The notes beneath the pieces were generated by a model. That model searched no databases and was not told the origin of the DNA. It saw nothing but the letters and a program-made list of their open reading frames with translations. Source: Enoplolaimus lenunculus (lineage: Eukaryota; Nematoda; Enoplea; Enoplida; Thoracostomopsidae). From it: a DNA stretch of 64,000 bases. The stretch's first letter is position 1; the number at the start of each line of letters is the position of its first letter. Position numbers and translations under genes: made by a program. The DNA lies in assembly GCA_030248215.1 (NCBI GenBank), contig JASANG010000289.1:62001-126000 (forward strand). Reading direction: 5' to 3'. Below, one piece after another: positions 10,445-23,806 of this stretch.

Positions 10445-13400
10445 ATGGTGCGCACAGATGTTGAAACATTCATTTCTAATAGTCGAAGGTGGATTGAGCT
10501 AGAGAAAGAAGCTGAAATTGAGCAAGCAAAGTATGATTATTTTTCTGTTAACAGATTAATTTATATTTTGATTTTGTTGTATGAAAGGCAAAATGATATT
10601 GGAATCTATTTTACGTATGGCAAATACCAATATTTCAAAAAATGCGTTAGATACTTTAATCCAAAAGTATTACAAGATTCAACAGGATGAATAAGAATAA
10701 GAAATAAAATCTGTTGCTGCTATTCGCAACGGGAGGCAGACATACACAGGCATGAATGGATTTCGGTGAAACTTCTGGTGTGTATGCTTGTTTCAATATA
10801 CAGAGAATTGTTGGAATGTCGATCGCTGACAATTTTAACATCCGGTGGATTCGCTGTGTCGCATTTAAAGCTGAGTAATGTGCGGACTGTGACACATGGA
10901 AAAATGTGCCTTGAACTCAACCATTCTCAAACCGATTGCAATATGCCTGCTCATAAGGTTACTCCAGGTACGGAATAAACAATTGTTGTGGCATTTATTT
11001 GCACTCACCTGAATTTTCTTTTTGACAGCTTGATGTGGAGTTTGTTGGGCACTGACAATTTTGTCTTGTTCCGTATTGGTTGCAGTTGATTTTATAGTGA
11101 CATGCGCAAGTAGTCCGACTTAGATACAAGTAGTGTTGATTTTTATAAGAAACTGATGCCGTTGCGAACAACGCTGGCATGTTTGTGTGCTTTTCAAGCT
11201 GTTAAACTGAACAGTAATTTACAGTAACTGTAATTTATAACAACGTCAACCGGAGTTCCGATTCCGATTAGAATTCCGATTAAAATAAGTTCCGATTGTG
11301 ATTTCGCAATCGATCGTAATCGGCATTTTGAAATTTTAATTTTAATCCTGCGGACTTGTTGTGATACGTGCATACAAATTCTGTATTTTTTATCTATTAA
11401 ATTACTTTTGATGACTTAACTTATCAAAAATTGATTGTAGTTTAGCTTTTATAGAACCAAAAATCATCGCTACTTTGTTCTTACCACTTTTGTGAAAATT
11501 GTTGCGAGCCAACAAACACACTAAACCAATATTATATTTATCAATACAAATTATCCGTATAGTCTCACAATGTGTTGTTCCGATTCCGATTACAATTCCG
11601 GTATAAATTTGCTGTTCCAATTCCGATTCCGCTATAATCCAGTTCCGCTTTGCACCCTGGTAGGTATATATTAGATTTTGATAATTATTCTACTGTTATA
11701 GGGGATATATGTTTTGTTGGTTACGAGAAATGCTTCCCAGACTCATTATGTGTTGGAGTTGTGTCTCGTATTACTGCACGGGCAGTTTCACTTGTTATTG
11801 ACGGAGATCTAGCATGTGAAATTGACCACAATCGGCCGCTGTGCATCGTCAAACAAGCCAACGATGTTACTTATAAACGGCTGCTCAAGTATGTCAGAAT
11901 AAGAAGCGATGTTCTATCAAACTTCAAAATCTTGTTCCTTCAACTGAAAACGTTACTAAAAAAGCTCTGATTAAAAATAGCAGGCGGTGTTTAACTTTGA
12001 AACTTCTCTTGTCACCACTCTTTTGATTTCTATAGCGTACGTAAACGTTATTTATACTACGAGATTCTTATTGCTGATTCTGAATATATACTTTTAAATT
12101 TCAAAATACTACATTTCGGATTGATGTTTACTATAATTAGAATCGTGTGCGACAATATTTAAGGTCGTCACATTGTGCTTTGTGTATTTGTATTTTTGTA
12201 GCGTTTTGGCTAATTTTTAGCGCAGTAGAAAATCTTGCACGATATGAGAAGTTTCCTGGTGCTCATTTTGTCAACCTTTTGTTTGGCCGTTCGAAAATCG
12301 ATTTTGCAACACGTTGGTAATCTTAATTCATATCTCAAAATTATGCTTGTTTGTTATTTAACGCATTGTTGTAACAGGCGTTCAGGTTTCGTTTTAATTG
12401 GGTGATTTTGACGTATGCAAGACGATATGGGTGTGAAAATTTATTGTGATATGCTGTACGTATATTATCGTGAGATATGCAATATTATTTTCATGCGAAC
12501 CATTGTGTAACTCAAATAGATTAGGGTTGTTTTAAGGACAAAGCGGTCGAAATGACATTATGCCGCGATGTGATAAGTATAATGAACCACAGATGGATGC
12601 AATACGTTTGGCGTTAGATCCACGTCAACTTGTATCAATTATTCACGGCCCACCTGGAACTGGAAAAACAACCGTTGTCTGTGAGATTGTACGAAATGCC
12701 GTTGTTAAAGGAGATAAAGTAAGCCACGGGTTTTATTCAGTTTTGTAATTGAACGAAGCGAAACACTTAGTGAAGCTCGGAGTTTCGCGAAGCGTTTTAT
12801 GTTTTGTACTTGGGGGTCTAAAGGTGGATGTCCTGGAACCGTTGAACCGGTTTTGATAAACTTTTTTTGTTTGAAAGCCAATTATCCAGTGGTGTTAACC
12901 TCGCATTGATTTAAAATTTTAAGCCGTTTATTAGGTGCAGGCTTATTTACTTAATTAGTTAAGCCTAATTTAGGACTTTATACATTATTTCACTAATTAT
13001 TAGGGTTATAAGCAATCTCGTTTTAGCAGTAAAGGTATTTGGATACGTGGAATCTGAATAAATTGTTTATTACAAACCTCCAAAACCGATATTTTAATAG
13101 TTAACTAATAACCAATTTGCATAGTAGCTTAATTTATTTCACTACTTGTTACAGTTGGTGAAGGTTTTTTAGGTGCAAGGAAACTGAATAAATTCTTTAC
13201 AAATCTCCAAAACCGATAAATGAATAGTTAGTTAATAACCGATTTGCATACTAGCTTGCGTATGTGTGTTCGAGCTTCGCTCAATACATGTAGTCTCGCT
13301 ACAACTCATCCGTAAATTTTTGTGCGCAAATTGATATGCTGTGCCATGCGTCAATGCACTTGCGTTGCGGTGCGGTGGCGTACGGCGCCGGACGTCGTCA

Positions 13401-16400
13401 AAAGTGTAGCGGCATTCTTACGGTAAAGTAAAGTGCTGCGAAGATGTGAAGTTTGCAATGGTAGTAGTAATGCTTATAAAACATATAGTCGTTAGGTGTT
13501 TAGGTTCTGGTCACGGGTCCCTCGAACATTTCGGTTGATAATATTGTTGAACGACTCGGCTCTGAATCGTGTCTGAGTGAAGAAAAACTGCCTCCAGGGA
13601 AAATGGTTCGATTGGGTCATCCAGCAAGAGTAATACAAGGTACCGGTTTGCGTGATAAGATTTGCTGTACTTTTTGTAGTATCTTTGTGATTATGTTTCT
13701 GTTTAACATGTCTTAGTTTGTTGTTTTTGTCTACAGTATGTTTTGAGGAGTTCTGGCTTATTGGTGTTAATTATATTTTAGGAGCTCAAGATTTTTCGTT
13801 GGATGCAATTTTGGAAAATTCTGATGATCGCCAAATTATAAACGATATTCGAAAAGAAATTGATTGTATAAAGGTAGGATATTTAGAATTTTAAAATATT
13901 TGTTACGCTTAAAGACATTTTTACTTTAAAAATACGTTTTTCACATAACGGAAAATTCTCTAAAATTAGCTTGATTCTTAAATGTGCGAAGTTATACTTT
14001 TGCAATGGAATGATCTTGTGCCGTATTTAGGCTATCCGATTATACATACTATAATTAATGAAAATTTAAAGCTTAGTAAAAATACTGGTTAGGTGGTGTC
14101 AATTGTTCGGAAAAGTATAGCTATTATTACTGTTATTGTGTAAAGCTCAAGCTTCGGGTACATGTTTTTCTGAGTAGCCACGAATGCGTCTTGTATTATT
14201 TGAGGCCTTATTGCTAACGATCGTTCAGCACTAAATGCTTAGGACATTCTTTTTGAAATGTCTGAAAATTAGAACTACTGATCCGAATTATAGCAAATCC
14301 TAATTTTTGAGCGTTATTTTTTCAAATTCCTATGTGATTTGTTGGTTAGTAGTTGTTTTATGTTTTTGGCTAAATCAAAAATAAACGATTCGCGTCAGTC
14401 GAAATATGAACTGCGGACTCTCCGTCAGGATCTGACAGCGCGTGAAAACAAAGCATTTGCCCGTTTGCTTAAATCTGCGCGTGTTGTCGCTGCAACGTTA
14501 ACTTCGTGCAATTTAGATGGACCTCTCAAGACGTTATTTTACCCGCCATTATGCCAAGCTAAAAAATTGGCTAGTACTGGCACGTACACTGATTTTGCGT
14601 TTGATTTAGTTGTTATTGACGAATGTGCTCAGGTAGAAATTTCTGTTTTTTCTTAGTTGTTTTAATGAAAAATTTGTGTTTATCAATCTACCCAACCTCT
14701 TCAAAATTACCTGGTACACGAATGATATTGTGAAAGTTTTATTAGTTGGTTTTGAAACGAGTTATTTACTTGCAATGGCAAAAGATTTTTTCAGTTCTTT
14801 GTCTGTGTGGGGGAGCGACTAGTTAGCGTTTTGAATTGTGTACATAAATATAGTACGAGTTACAATATTATAATAATTAGGAATTTTCGTACAGGTCCTG
14901 ATGGTTCAAGTATTGTGAAATAGAATTTGCTATATTTTAATAATGCTGATTTTAGGCAACAGAAATAGCATGTTGGATGGCGTTGTTACTTGGTAAACGA
15001 TGCGTTATGGTTGGCGATCATTGTCAGCTGCCGCCAACTATTTTGTCACAAATGTATGTTGACATATTTTAAAGCCTCTGTTTCATTCTTACCTACTTTT
15101 GGATGCTAATGGTAATGGATAATTATACGTTTGGTGTCGGTCATGTGGTTTGCTTTTCTTGGAGGATTGCATAATGGAATTTGCAAGTGTTTGTCTTGGA
15201 ATTTTCTTCAAATACGGCGGCGAAATCTGCATTATAACGGTTTTTAAAAATAAACAATCTGAAGATTGAAATATGAAACAACCAAAACGTTTATCACCCT
15301 TTTATAGCAAATAAATTGTCTTATAGAGCAGCCAATGAAGGTTTTGCAGTTACATTAATGGAACGAGTAATTAAAGAATATTGCTGCGATTGCGAAACTA
15401 GTGCTATGCTGTCTCGGTTGCTTTCGATTCAATACAGAATGAATCACGTCATTATGCAGTGGGCGTCAGCTCAGTTGTATGAAGGCAAATTGCAAGCGGC
15501 AGATTGTGTGGCTAATCTCAAGCTTAGGTGAGAAATATTCTAATCCGTTAGTGGTGTTTGCTTTTAAACAATGTGTAAACTTAAATTGTTGATTACTAAA
15601 CGGGTTGCTAGCGAACTTTAGATCCAGAGTGAATGATTTTGCTTTAATTTTATAGGTTATATGTTTGTAAAATTTTTTGAAACTGTACGCCACCTGGTGC
15701 AATAGAAATTTAAAAAATTGCTTTAACCTGAAGAATGTTTAAAACAAGCTACATTTACCGTGCAGTTTGTAAAAAATTATGGTGTAATACAGAAAGAAGC
15801 GTTTTTAATGTATTTTTAGTTTTTTGTGTCTTTTATTTTTGTTGTTTGTGTTTATTTTAGTGATTTAGCTTCGGTGGAAAGCACAGAAGAGACAACGCAT
15901 TGTATGATAATGATTGATACGGACGGCTGTGATATGAATGAGCTTGAGATGACAAACAATGTGTCGAAAGGAAACATTGGTGAGCGCATGCTGATTCACT
16001 ACCCGTTTGATGAAAATTTTTCAAGCCTGTCTCTAGATTTTTTCATTGTCTGATAATATATACGTGTGAGCCATTTTGAAGTTTAGCTGTTTTTGATTTA
16101 GAAAAAGTTCAGTGTTTATGTATGTTGCAAGATCTTGAGAAAATCTCCCAATTCCTAGACCATTAGCCAAAAATATCCTTATAGTAGGTTCAATCTCCAC
16201 GTCAAGGTGGCAACAAAAGGTCTGATGTGGCAAAAATTTGTTGTTCGGATTCCAATTCACAATATGTGGTCACATTTTTAAATAATAAAATTAAACAACT
16301 TCAAATATAAATCAATTTTGGTGTCTCATCACAAATTTTCGAGTTGAGATCGGGTACCAAATAATTGTGTTTGCGAAAACCACTGATTTACTGGAATAAT

Positions 16401-19400
16401 ACGAGAAGCAATGTTCTAATTGCGTTAGTATTCTGGAGCGAATTATCGATAATTCATTACGTTTTACTTGCAGGTGAAGTCAAATTGGTAACAGCTTACG
16501 TCAGGCGTCTGCTGGCTGCTGGTGTTCAGCCTGAACACATTGCTGTGATATCGCCGTATAATTTACAGGTAAACGAGCACTTTTTTTCATTTTAAATTTA
16601 ATTTGATACAATTGCACGTATTTGCAAGTGGACATCATTTTCATTATGATTCTTTACATGAATTTGTGAATAATTTGCACATTACTGCAATAAATATCAA
16701 GCATAATTAATTAATTATCTGTTCAGACAATGATCATGCATTAATTAGACTTACAAGGCTATTCCTACCTATGAATTAATTCTTGTCGTATATTCATCAT
16801 GAATAATTTGCAGCTGCAAGTTCTCCGAATGAATTTTCGAACAAAACTTATAGCTGCAAGTTTTAGTTTCAAGAAATATTCGCTCGTTAAGGATTTACTC
16901 GAAATTTTGTGACTTGTAAACGCTTTTATGCCGGTACAATTTTAATTAAGTGTTTAAAAATAATTTGAATTAATTCAATCTTCTTAAATAAATTCAAAAA
17001 GTCTGAATTAATTCAGAAGCGTGCAACAACATGTTTCCGATTGGCCAATCAGAATGCAGCTGCAAGAAATTCAAGCGAGTTGCACCTGCGTTCACAGTTG
17101 CGAATTAATTTTAGTAGCATGAATTCCAGTGAATAATTTGTAGCTGCCGCAACTTCAAAGCTGTTTTGTGACCAAACTTGCACATGCACGTTGTAGGTGC
17201 TACGTAGTTTTTGCTGCAAAAGTTGCACGTGTTCATAGGAGCGTTTTTTATGCACGTTATAACTTTGGCCCGTCTTCTCATTTGTGTGTGCCAGTAGTGG
17301 GTGATAGGTGTCTTAACTTTCGAACCAGTGAATACTGCGGCTCTAAATTCAGCCCATTTTTCGCATATGATTTGATCTAACCTGGTACCAATTCTGAGTT
17401 CAACAACTGCAATAGTTAGTGACTTTGAGAACATTTTACAAACTGATGATAGTTGGTATATGCATTTGAAAATATGGGCCTTTTTTCTTATGTTCGACAT
17501 TTCATTTGGTTCCCGTTTGCTCTCTTGTCATTGTGTCAGTTTTGTATTTTAAGGTATCGCTAATTAAAAGATGTTTGGCGCTGCAAACAGCCAATCCGAT
17601 TGAAGTACGCAGTGTTGACGGCTATCAAGGACAAGAACGTGAAGCTGTGATTATTTCACTGGTCCGGTCTAATAACTTGGGTACGTAATACGTATAGATC
17701 ATATTTTCGCGCAATAAGACAGACTCTCGCTCATCATACCATGCAAAACTTTCATATTTTGATATTTTGTATACATGTGAAAATTTTAGTGAAAGCGGAC
17801 AAATATCGATCATTTGTTTGTTTTCGTATTTTAACGTTATCCAATCAGATTCCACTGCTTCTCAGAGCATCTGGTTCAAACCAGTGAGATTTGCGACAAC
17901 AACTTTAACAAATAAGTTTTCAGTGTACAGCGTTCACACATCTTTATATATCAACTTAGTATTTGGCATTTTGCTATATATCACAATTACCGCAGTCATT
18001 TGTGTGTTGTGTTTAATCTGTTTTATGCACTTTGATTTAGCCTAATATAATACGGTTTTCTCACATTTTACAGGCGAAGTTGGTTTTTTAAAAGAAGACC
18101 GACGATTGAACGTTGCCGTAACACGTGCGCGACGTCAGGTGGTGATTATTGGAGACTCCCGAACTATTGGATCGCATGGATTTTTAAAATCACTAGTCTC
18201 GTATACTGAAAACAATGGTACGGTGCGAAGCGCTGTGGAGTTTGAAGGTAAGTTTTTTAATTTTGCTTTGAGTTTTTTAAATTAGCCAATAAGTGTTTGC
18301 TTTGATAGAATCTATAACATTGCGAAACAGCTGTTTCGTAAGTGTTTCAGGGTAAACATGTTGAGGTTTGTTTTAAGAATAAAAGCAATTGCTGTTTAAA
18401 CGGCCTATAAGAGCCTGCCCACTAGGCCTTAGCATAAAGATAAGCCTAAGACGTCTCATTCTCTCTGTCTTTCATTGGGCAGCCCTATAATAAACATGGA
18501 CCGTTTGAACAGTAATTTGTAATCAGGATGTTTCGCTCTGCGAATATTATATTGCCATACACCCTGAGTTTTTTTCTTTGAATGTTTTAATTTTAAATGG
18601 TCGTAAAAAAATTTCCCAAGCGACAAATCAGCCTAGTTGCAATCAAAATGTTTAATTTAGAAGATTTGAACGAAGTTGCGGGTTCGGTCGATTTCAACGA
18701 TATTTTGGGCGCAATTTCAAATCGACAAAGTGGAACACATGCGTCAATGCAGAATACAGCTGTTGCCAAATGTGCGGTGCAAGAATCTGAAGGAAGATTA
18801 AAAGAGAATAAAAAGAAGAAAAACAAATCTCGGAAAGATGGGACATATTGTAGCAACGATAGTTTAAGGTTCGACAAAGGGGGACCATTGGAAGTTTGAA
18901 GAGGTTGTTTTGAACTGCAAGTTTCAAAGGATAATTTAATTTAAGTCCTCGGTGTTATATACTCTGTATATGGATGTGTGCTTTCGTACAAAACTTGCTT
19001 TTATCAGTTGTACGATTTATAAATATTTTAAATTTTTGATTTTACAATACACTTTATGTGACACGATGGACTCCAGTTTGTTATATGGAAAACGTTTTAG
19101 GGAAGGCGAAGCTAATAAACAGCAACCGCAGCAAAGAAATCTCGATGATGACTCATTTGTGTTATGGGCGAAAAGTCGCATTTCAGATTTTGTGTCCAAT
19201 ACTTCAACCGGTGAAACGCTGAGTTTTGCCACAAGTTTGACTGCGGCACAACGGAAAGTTATTCATCAGGTGCTGGTTTTGATTTTAACAACAAATTTTG
19301 GTTCTCGTTGATTTGAATTTTGACGGATTATGCGGCGTAGCATAAATTTTTAAACAATGACGATGACTTTTTGTATTCCAATGATTTTGTTTAATGTATG

Positions 19401-20255
19401 TGTTTTGAGATCATAGCTGCTAGTAAGGCCAGAAAACCGCATTCTTAGGTTTCTTTAGTGGGTTTTTTATTGTTTCAGCTATGCGAATTCTACCAGGTCT
19501 CTCACGAAAGCCATGGCATTGGCAGTGAAAGACGTGTGGTGTTGGTGAAACAGAAGAGGAATGGTGACCCAACAGGAGAAACGCATTCAGATGGGAACGA
19601 GAGCGACTTTGTCGATTTTGATTACGAGGAAAATTTGAATGACAACATTAATAAGCAAAGTGGCTCTAGCAAACGGCAGAATGGTACAGATAAGTTGACA
19701 AGTAATATGTGGCTTTGTCCAGTATGCGGACTGAGTGTGCCTCAGGTCAACGCTACTACTCATTATGCACGGTGTGAACGTATCGAAACTCTGAAAGTAT
19801 CTGGAATTAATAAAAATAATAATGACAATAATGAAAATATCCCTAAGCCAAAGCAAAATAGTAAACAAATGAAAAAACTAAAAACTGTTAGTACTAATGA
19901 TGAAAAGTTAGTACAAGCCAAAACAGAAATAGAAGATTTTGACGCGATGTTAAATGATTTTAAAGCTGAAACGAGCGTATGTGGCATGCTCGGATGTAAA
20001 GAAAATGTGCGGACCACGGGTCAAAAGTGTAAATTTTGCGCGCCATTGTACTGTTTTCGCCATGCGCTGCCTGAAGTTCACGGATGTGCGGAGCAAGCGA
20101 AACGAGCTGCGAAATGTGAAGGGGCAAAATTGCGAGAAGTCGGACCGCCAGGGGCCGGTATGTCCCCGCAGAAACGACAGATACTACAGCGGAGGCTGAA
20201 CAAAAAAATGTCGGATGCAAAGTCAACTCGGGTTTCGCAGTCAAGAAATAGTTAG
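10445..20255 (+). CDS. IGHMBP2: IGHMBP2 / SMUBP-2 superfamily 1 RNA-DNA helicase, complete
   Basis: A Upf1-like 5'-3' helicase linked to ribosome and translation functions. Exons: 10445-10530, 10750-10967, 11702-11888, 12221-12312, 12537-12718, 13504-13639, 13782-13873, 14399-14632, 14956-15053, 15327-15527, 15861-15979, 16474-16568, 17554-17680, 18074-18247, 18661-18868, 19077-19269, 19479-20255. Together they give 1,072 codons plus stop in one frame (human about 990). Motifs in order: Walker [10 protein letters not shown] (I), PSNISVDN (Ia), VVIDECAQ (II), GDHCQLPPT (III), SIQYRMN (IV), SVDGYQGQE (V), AVTRARR (VI). An R3H domain ([20 protein letters not shown]) and a C-terminal AN1 zinc finger (CGMLGC to HALPEVHGC) follow. 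Domain order and catalytic residues match the family. Least certain are the donor after 12312 (GTTGGT is chosen because the stronger GT at 12317 breaks the frame) and the acceptors at 10750 and 14399. Confidence 0.95.
11240..11665. repeat. Diverged hAT-like MITE copy in IGHMBP2 intron 2
   Basis: Many repeats of TTCCGATTCCGATTA-type words run from about 11250, and the right end TTCCGCTTTGCACCCTG is the inverted form of a CAGGGTGCAA terminus. The left terminus is not clear, so the copy is truncated or diverged relative to 9964-10365. It stops about 40 bp before the acceptor of IGHMBP2 exon 3. Confidence 0.55.
12745..13315 (+). repeat. TTGAGCGAAG-ended repeat with internal satellite, IGHMBP2 intron copy
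   Basis: Starts near TTGAACGAAGCGAAAC and ends near CGAGCTTCGCTCAA, an inverted pair of ends. The inside carries at least two copies of a unit of about 130-160 bp marked by CCTCCAAAACCGATA, TAACCAATTTGCAT-type words and a pyrimidine-poor AT-rich stretch. The same element occurs at 20455-21320 and, inverted, at 55446-56126. It fills most of the intron between IGHMBP2 exons 5 and 6. Confidence 0.65.
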
Positions 20256-20454
20256 TGAACTGGTCTTCAAGAGAATACCCAATACTCAGAGCATAGGAAA
20301 CGATTGTGTGGCAAGTTGTACCGAAAGTTAAAACAGTGTTCAAAGTAGAATCTTGGTCTCTTGCTATTGACCCTAGCATGATTGCTGTATCATGCCGTCG
20401 TTGGATGTCTGATCGAAGTATTTGTTTTGTGTTTGTCGGTGCGTTAATAGCGCA

Positions 20455-21320
20455 GTTGTTATTGAGCGAAGTGAAAGACCTAGCGAAGCTCGAGTTATGT
20501 GAAGCTTTTTTGTTTTGTACTCCGGTGATCGAAAGTTGGATGTCCGTCCCTCTATGCGTCCAGAAAGAATGTCAGAAACGGCTGAACAGATTTTCATAAA
20601 CTTTTTGTCTGAAAGCTTATACTGGGGCATTAACTGCGCATTAATGTTTTAAAATTTTAAGCCGTTTATTAACTACAGGATTGTTTGCATAATTAATCAT
20701 CAAAACCGATAAATGAATAGTTTGCTAATAATTTATTTGCATATTTGGTAAATTGGTTAAACCTAAGTTGAGACTTTTTAAATTATTTTGCTGGTTGTTA
20801 GGGTTACAAGCAATCTAATTTCCTCGAGTAATCCAAGTAAATTAATACCGATTAAGGAATAGTTGTGCTTTAAAAAATACACAGATATGAGAAGATAATA
20901 TGCATGTTTTTGTTAGCTGCCCGAGAGCTGTTGAATTTTACAAAGTTTTACGTCCTTTCTTATGTTTTTTGGGAGATACAGAAAATGTGAGTGCAGTAGA
21001 TCTTATTCTTGGGAAACCTTTCCAAGATAAGCAGAGACAAAATGTTTTCAATTTTGTTATACATCGCATGCATTATGCAATCTGGAAGGCCCGACAACAC
21101 CTCAAAAATGAAAATGCTGAGTACCCAACAGTTGAAATACTCATTTGATGCTTTGATGAGCTTTGTTGCCAATGTGTTATTACTTTGTTTGGTTTAAATA
21201 AGAATTATGCTAATTATATATCATGGGTTAAAATAAACTGACAGTAGCAAAAAAATGTTTATTAAGCCTGCATTGCTAGACTGATTAAAAAGTATCCCGA
21301 GCTTCGCTAATACATGTAGT
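20455..21320 (+). repeat. Second copy of the TTGAGCGAAG-ended repeat, interrupted by LINE sequence
   Basis: Resembles 12745-13315: ATTGAGCGAAGTGAAAG near 20461, then the AACCGATAAATGAATAG satellite words, and GAGCTTCGCTAATACATGTAG near 21299. The middle (20900-21148) is LINE-like coding sequence absent from the other copies, so this copy looks nested or composite. Confidence 0.55.
20900..21148 (+). mobile_element. Non-LTR retrotransposon (LINE) fragment, C-terminal end of the polymerase protein
   Basis: An open frame of about 80 residues reads HVFVSCPRAVEFYKVLRPF and later HRMHYAIWKARQHL. The Cys-Pro followed by an aromatic/hydrophobic helix, and the (I/M)W.AR block, are typical of the segment after the reverse transcriptase in LINE ORF2 proteins (the zf-RVT-like region). 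No RT motifs lie upstream, so this is a 5'-truncated remnant as LINEs commonly leave. The family cannot be fixed from so little. Confidence 0.5.
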
Positions 21321-21873
21321 TCCACAACGACTGGTTATTACGCTTTATAAAGTAAAGTTTATATTTTGTTTGTTTAATGAGCTCTAAGTTGAAATAAATT
21401 TATCGCTCGTTCGTTGGGTTTTAGTTGAAGTACGATTAACTGGTGAGTTCAGTTGTTTGAATCGGTCTTCGTTAACGTTGGTCAGGTTGCACCCGGAAGT
21501 ATAATCCTACTGGGCCCATGTCTTTTAAGGATGTCCAGGTTTCTGGTGGGTCTGTAAAAGAGTAGGTTTAGATTCTAGATTACAATATTTTTTTGCTTAG
21601 GCTTAGGAACACACTTTGCAAGACTTAGGCGTGGCTTAATCTACCGCTACGCCCCTAAGTGTAACATTGGCCAATCTGCATTCTGAAAGTTTAAAGAAAT
21701 GCCAAAACCGGAAAACAAAAATGTTACCTGAAAATTCATTCATATTTTGTCGTTTTTAATGGTGTATATACTCAAATTATTTAGAGTGCCACAATTCTGA
21801 AACAAATACCGTAGGTGGAAACATGGTAAATTATGGAGTATACCGCCTGTTCTGACCAGTCTTATGTGGGATT

Positions 21874-22517
21874 CACGTTATTACCGGGGCAAACGGGACA
21901 CGGTTTGTCCCATGTCGATTCGACGTCAACGTTAAAATTCGGGCTCTTATATCGGGTCAACAGTCAAAACTGGAATGTCATATGACATTAGCTTACAAAC
22001 CACCGCGCTCAAATGATCAGTGTGTACAAGGGACGGTATGTCACGTGAGACTGTGGGACATTTTTGCGAATATCATATGATATTCCAAAATTTCAAAGAA
22101 TATATGATATTCAGCGGGAAAGTGTAACATTTGGGTACTAATAAATGAATGAAAAGTTGAACGGTAGCGGCACAAATATGCTGTAAATACCAAATACACG
22201 CCTGCAAATCGTTTCCGACACAAAATCGGTTAAAACCACAGCTTCATAATTCAAATTGTAGTATAATTATGATATTCAACAGGACAATTTAGGTATGTTA
22301 CCTCAAGTATGCAGACATTTGAAAATATATCATATGATATTCGCAGACAATACCTCGAATATCTTATGATATTGAAGTACAAAAGGTGACCCACGCATGT
22401 TAATAGCAGACAAATGCGAATTTTTGAATGCGATATAGGGTCTATATACAGACATAATGTTACCCAATAGTCTAATAGGGACAAAACGTGTCCCAAGCTG
22501 CTCCGGTTATAACGTTA
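21874..22517. mobile_element. Putative DNA element with inverted ends and internal ATATCATATGATAT palindromes
   Basis: The left end (ACGTTATTACCGGGGCA, then GGGACACGG) is matched in inverted form on the right (CGTGTCCC, then CTCCGGTTATAACGTTAA). Inside are several near-identical palindromes, among them a perfect 18-nt one at 22068-22085, plus ATATCATATGATAT near 22326 and a one-mismatch copy near 22357. No protein was seen. The superfamily is not assigned. Confidence 0.5.
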
Positions 22518-22938
22518 ACCCAATTCAAAATGATGTGCTAATGCTTCCGCAAGCGCAACAACGTTGATGGATAATTTTCAATTAAAAAATGACAGGAAAA
22601 AGATCAAATTACTATCCCGAACTAAACGCTGCATATATCTGCAATAAATGTTGCATGAAAGAGAAACAAAAAAAATCGCAAATAGATGAAGCAATCACTC
22701 TGCACTGCAAAAAATGGTGAGTCAAATTGACTCTCCGAAATAGACTTTTCCTGACTACACAAACTGAGTCAAAATTCGACTCCGCCAGAGCCGAATTCGA
22801 TTCATTGAATCGCTCAGTGAGTCGAATTTGACTCTGGCGGCACCATAAGTAAAACCGATACTTAAATTCTGCAACATTTCTACTTAATTTTAAGTAAAAT
22901 TTTAGTGAGCACTTTAAGGTTAAAGAAGTATATAGTAG

Positions 22939-23491
22939 CAGGGATGCAACTGTAATTCCGATTTCATTAGGAAACCTTTTGTATAGCATACTTTTTAGCG
23001 CCGTGTGACTGCTGGGGCAGAGGAGACGCAACTACTGAACCTGCGTCCGCCTCTGAGGAGCCACCATAGCTTTAGTAAAGTGCCATTGAATTTAGAACCA
23101 AACATGTCTTTTACTGGTCTTTCCAGAAGTTTTGTAGAGGCATGTATCCCGCTATTCCTCTGGCGGATCCAAAGTGGAAACCAAGATTTATTATTTAAAG
23201 TTTTAGCATTAAAATGGCGTATGATTTCTGGCTTGCTTCGCTTGCGAGTGATTCCACTATATCTCGTGAGGTCCCCCAGAGTTTCCTGCATCCGTCACTA
23301 ATTTCTCCACAGTAAATCATCCTTTCACAGTTTTCGCGATGTTTTGTCGTTTTTTGCGAGTAATTTACTGAGATTGATTATAATAAAAAGTTTTTTGCCG
23401 GGGTTTTTTTCGTTTTTTCCACCCCCTCCGAAAAAACAGACAAAACCGGAAAAACCCGTTTTTCCGTTGGTTTTTCCGGTGCCCAACTCTG
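22939..23491 (+). mobile_element. hAT-like non-autonomous element, copy 1 of an inverted pair
   Basis: Begins CAGGGATGCAACTG and ends GGTGCCCAACTCTG, imperfectly inverted termini. It shares long blocks with the inverted copy at 27529-27971, for example TGAGGAGCCACC, TGGCGGATCCAAA and GGAAACCAAGATTT. Short open frames across it are not conserved between the two copies. No clear target duplication was identified. Confidence 0.6.
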
Positions 23492-23806
23492 TTTTTAATT
23501 GCATTGACTTTACTGGGCAATTCATGTCTGACCTTGTTAGCATGCATAATACTAATCGATGCGTACAAATATCACTATTGAACTGTGGACTTATACAAAC
23601 AATAGAAAATCTGGTGTTTAACGAGTGCGATTTTAAGTACCAATTTTGTGGATATTGAAAACTTTGTTTTATATCTAATACACCAGTTGTCGACTATTTT
23701 TTGCAAATTTATAACAGTACTCAGTAAAAATGTTAGTAACAAATTTTAAAATGCTGTGTAAAAGCTATTAGAATTGAGAATATAAAGCAGCACGTTGACT
23801 GTAGTC

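Larger units (their letters stand above)
20256..23806. other. Intergenic stretch, IGHMBP2 3' flank to UQCC6
   Basis: No host exon could be supported. It holds a repeat copy with a LINE fragment (20455-21320), a palindrome-rich element (21874-22517), a GACTC/GAGTC-rich repeat (about 22730-22850) and a hAT-like repeat (22939-23491). An AATAAA at about 21395 is a possible but distant polyadenylation signal. Confidence 0.5.

Noticed and set aside
10248-10502. Open frame covering the IGHMBP2 start
   Set aside because: It is mostly hAT-element sequence; the IGHMBP2 frame starting at 10445 is the one that aligns with the family.
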